From contig JAKLHL010000004.1 of assembly GCA_022710165.1 (NCBI GenBank), positions 1 through 22,388 on the forward strand: DNA of 22,388 nt. The letters run 5' to 3'. Below, piece after piece: positions 22,216-22,388 of the stretch; position 1 is the stretch's first letter; each line of letters starts with the position of its first letter. The notes beneath the pieces were generated by a model. The model had not been told where the DNA came from, ran no database searches, and was given only the letters and a program-made list of their open reading frames with translations. A program made the position numbers and the translations under genes. This DNA comes from Bdellovibrionales bacterium (GTDB lineage Bacteria; Bdellovibrionota; JAFGOL01).

Positions 22216-22388
22216 TACAGGCTTGAACCAGATATCGTCTTTATATATCGCGTAGACCTCGTCTATGTAGTCCAGGGTAAGTCCAAGATTGGTCTTGAAT
22301 ATCTCGAACTCTTCCGGCCCGAGCCCAAGTTCTTTCCTTAATTTAGACTCATCCATTTTTCTTAGATCTTTTAACTTTTGTATGAATG
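22210..22388 (-). CDS. C-terminal end of an unidentified gene (start outside or at a Met in the window)
   Basis: An open frame on the minus strand runs from the window edge to a TAA at 22210-22212, giving 59 residues. Visible pieces are KLRKELGLGPEEF, then YIDEVYAIYKDDIWFKPVS at the end; it is charged and probably helical. An internal ATG at about residue 12 could also be a start. It overlaps the convergent pseudopilin-like gene's stop by six bases. I do not recognise the family. Confidence 0.5.
   Translation of the reverse strand, partial: FIQKLKDLRKMDESKLRKELGLGPEEFEIFKTNLGLTLDYIDEVYAIYKDDIWFKPVS

Overview
The window comes from a Gram-negative bacterium with an LPS outer membrane: kdsA, kdsD, lptC/lptA and lptB are present. 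The run kdsA-kdsD-lptC/A-lptB-rpoN-hpf-rapZ is a familiar proteobacterial order. The preceding pyrG, the sigma-54 regulators, and a permease-prepilin peptidase pair that recalls the Myxococcus xanthus pilG-H-I-D order point towards lineages formerly called Deltaproteobacteria. This placement is an inference. Coding is dense, intergenic regions are AT-rich, and Ile ATA and Arg AGG codons are frequent throughout. I see no RNA genes, insertion sequences, prophage or CRISPR.

Left part (1-5115). A truncated 1-pyrroline-5-carboxylate dehydrogenase-type gene on the minus strand faces away from a plus-strand gene for a sigma-54 activator-like protein. That protein has a damaged GAFTGA loop and a damaged Walker B motif, and its gene has a near-perfect sigma-54 promoter. 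It converges, with abutting stop codons, on an intact sigma-54 activator. A PIG-L/LmbE deacetylase follows, whose promoter predicts a leaderless mRNA.

Middle part (5116-10472). This holds a threonyl-tRNA synthetase without the TGS domain, an ECF sigma factor followed by a membrane protein with two anti-sigma zinc fingers in an exact 77-residue repeat, a radical SAM protein, and a collagen-like putative lipoprotein behind a perfect-consensus sigma-70 promoter.

Right part (10473-22215). Fourteen... more exactly thirteen plus-strand genes follow one another with gaps of at most 17 bases or overlaps: pyrG, kdsA, kdsD, an lptC-lptA fusion, lptB, rpoN, hpf, rapZ, a flavodoxin-ferredoxin protein, and then a five-gene pilus/pseudopilin-like cluster counted with the last genes below. 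That cluster contains a TM protein with a GspG-like tail, a catalytically dead ABC ATPase-like protein, a six-TM permease-like protein, a prepilin peptidase and a GspH-like protein without a class III leader. Counting them individually gives 14 genes (9 plus 5). The window ends in the tail of an unidentified minus-strand gene.

The most novel points are the PilH-like pseudo-ABC ATPase kept in a tightly coupled operon with a permease and prepilin peptidase, the degenerate sigma-54 activator under its own sigma-54 promoter, the LptC-LptA fusion, and the duplicated anti-sigma zinc-finger protein.
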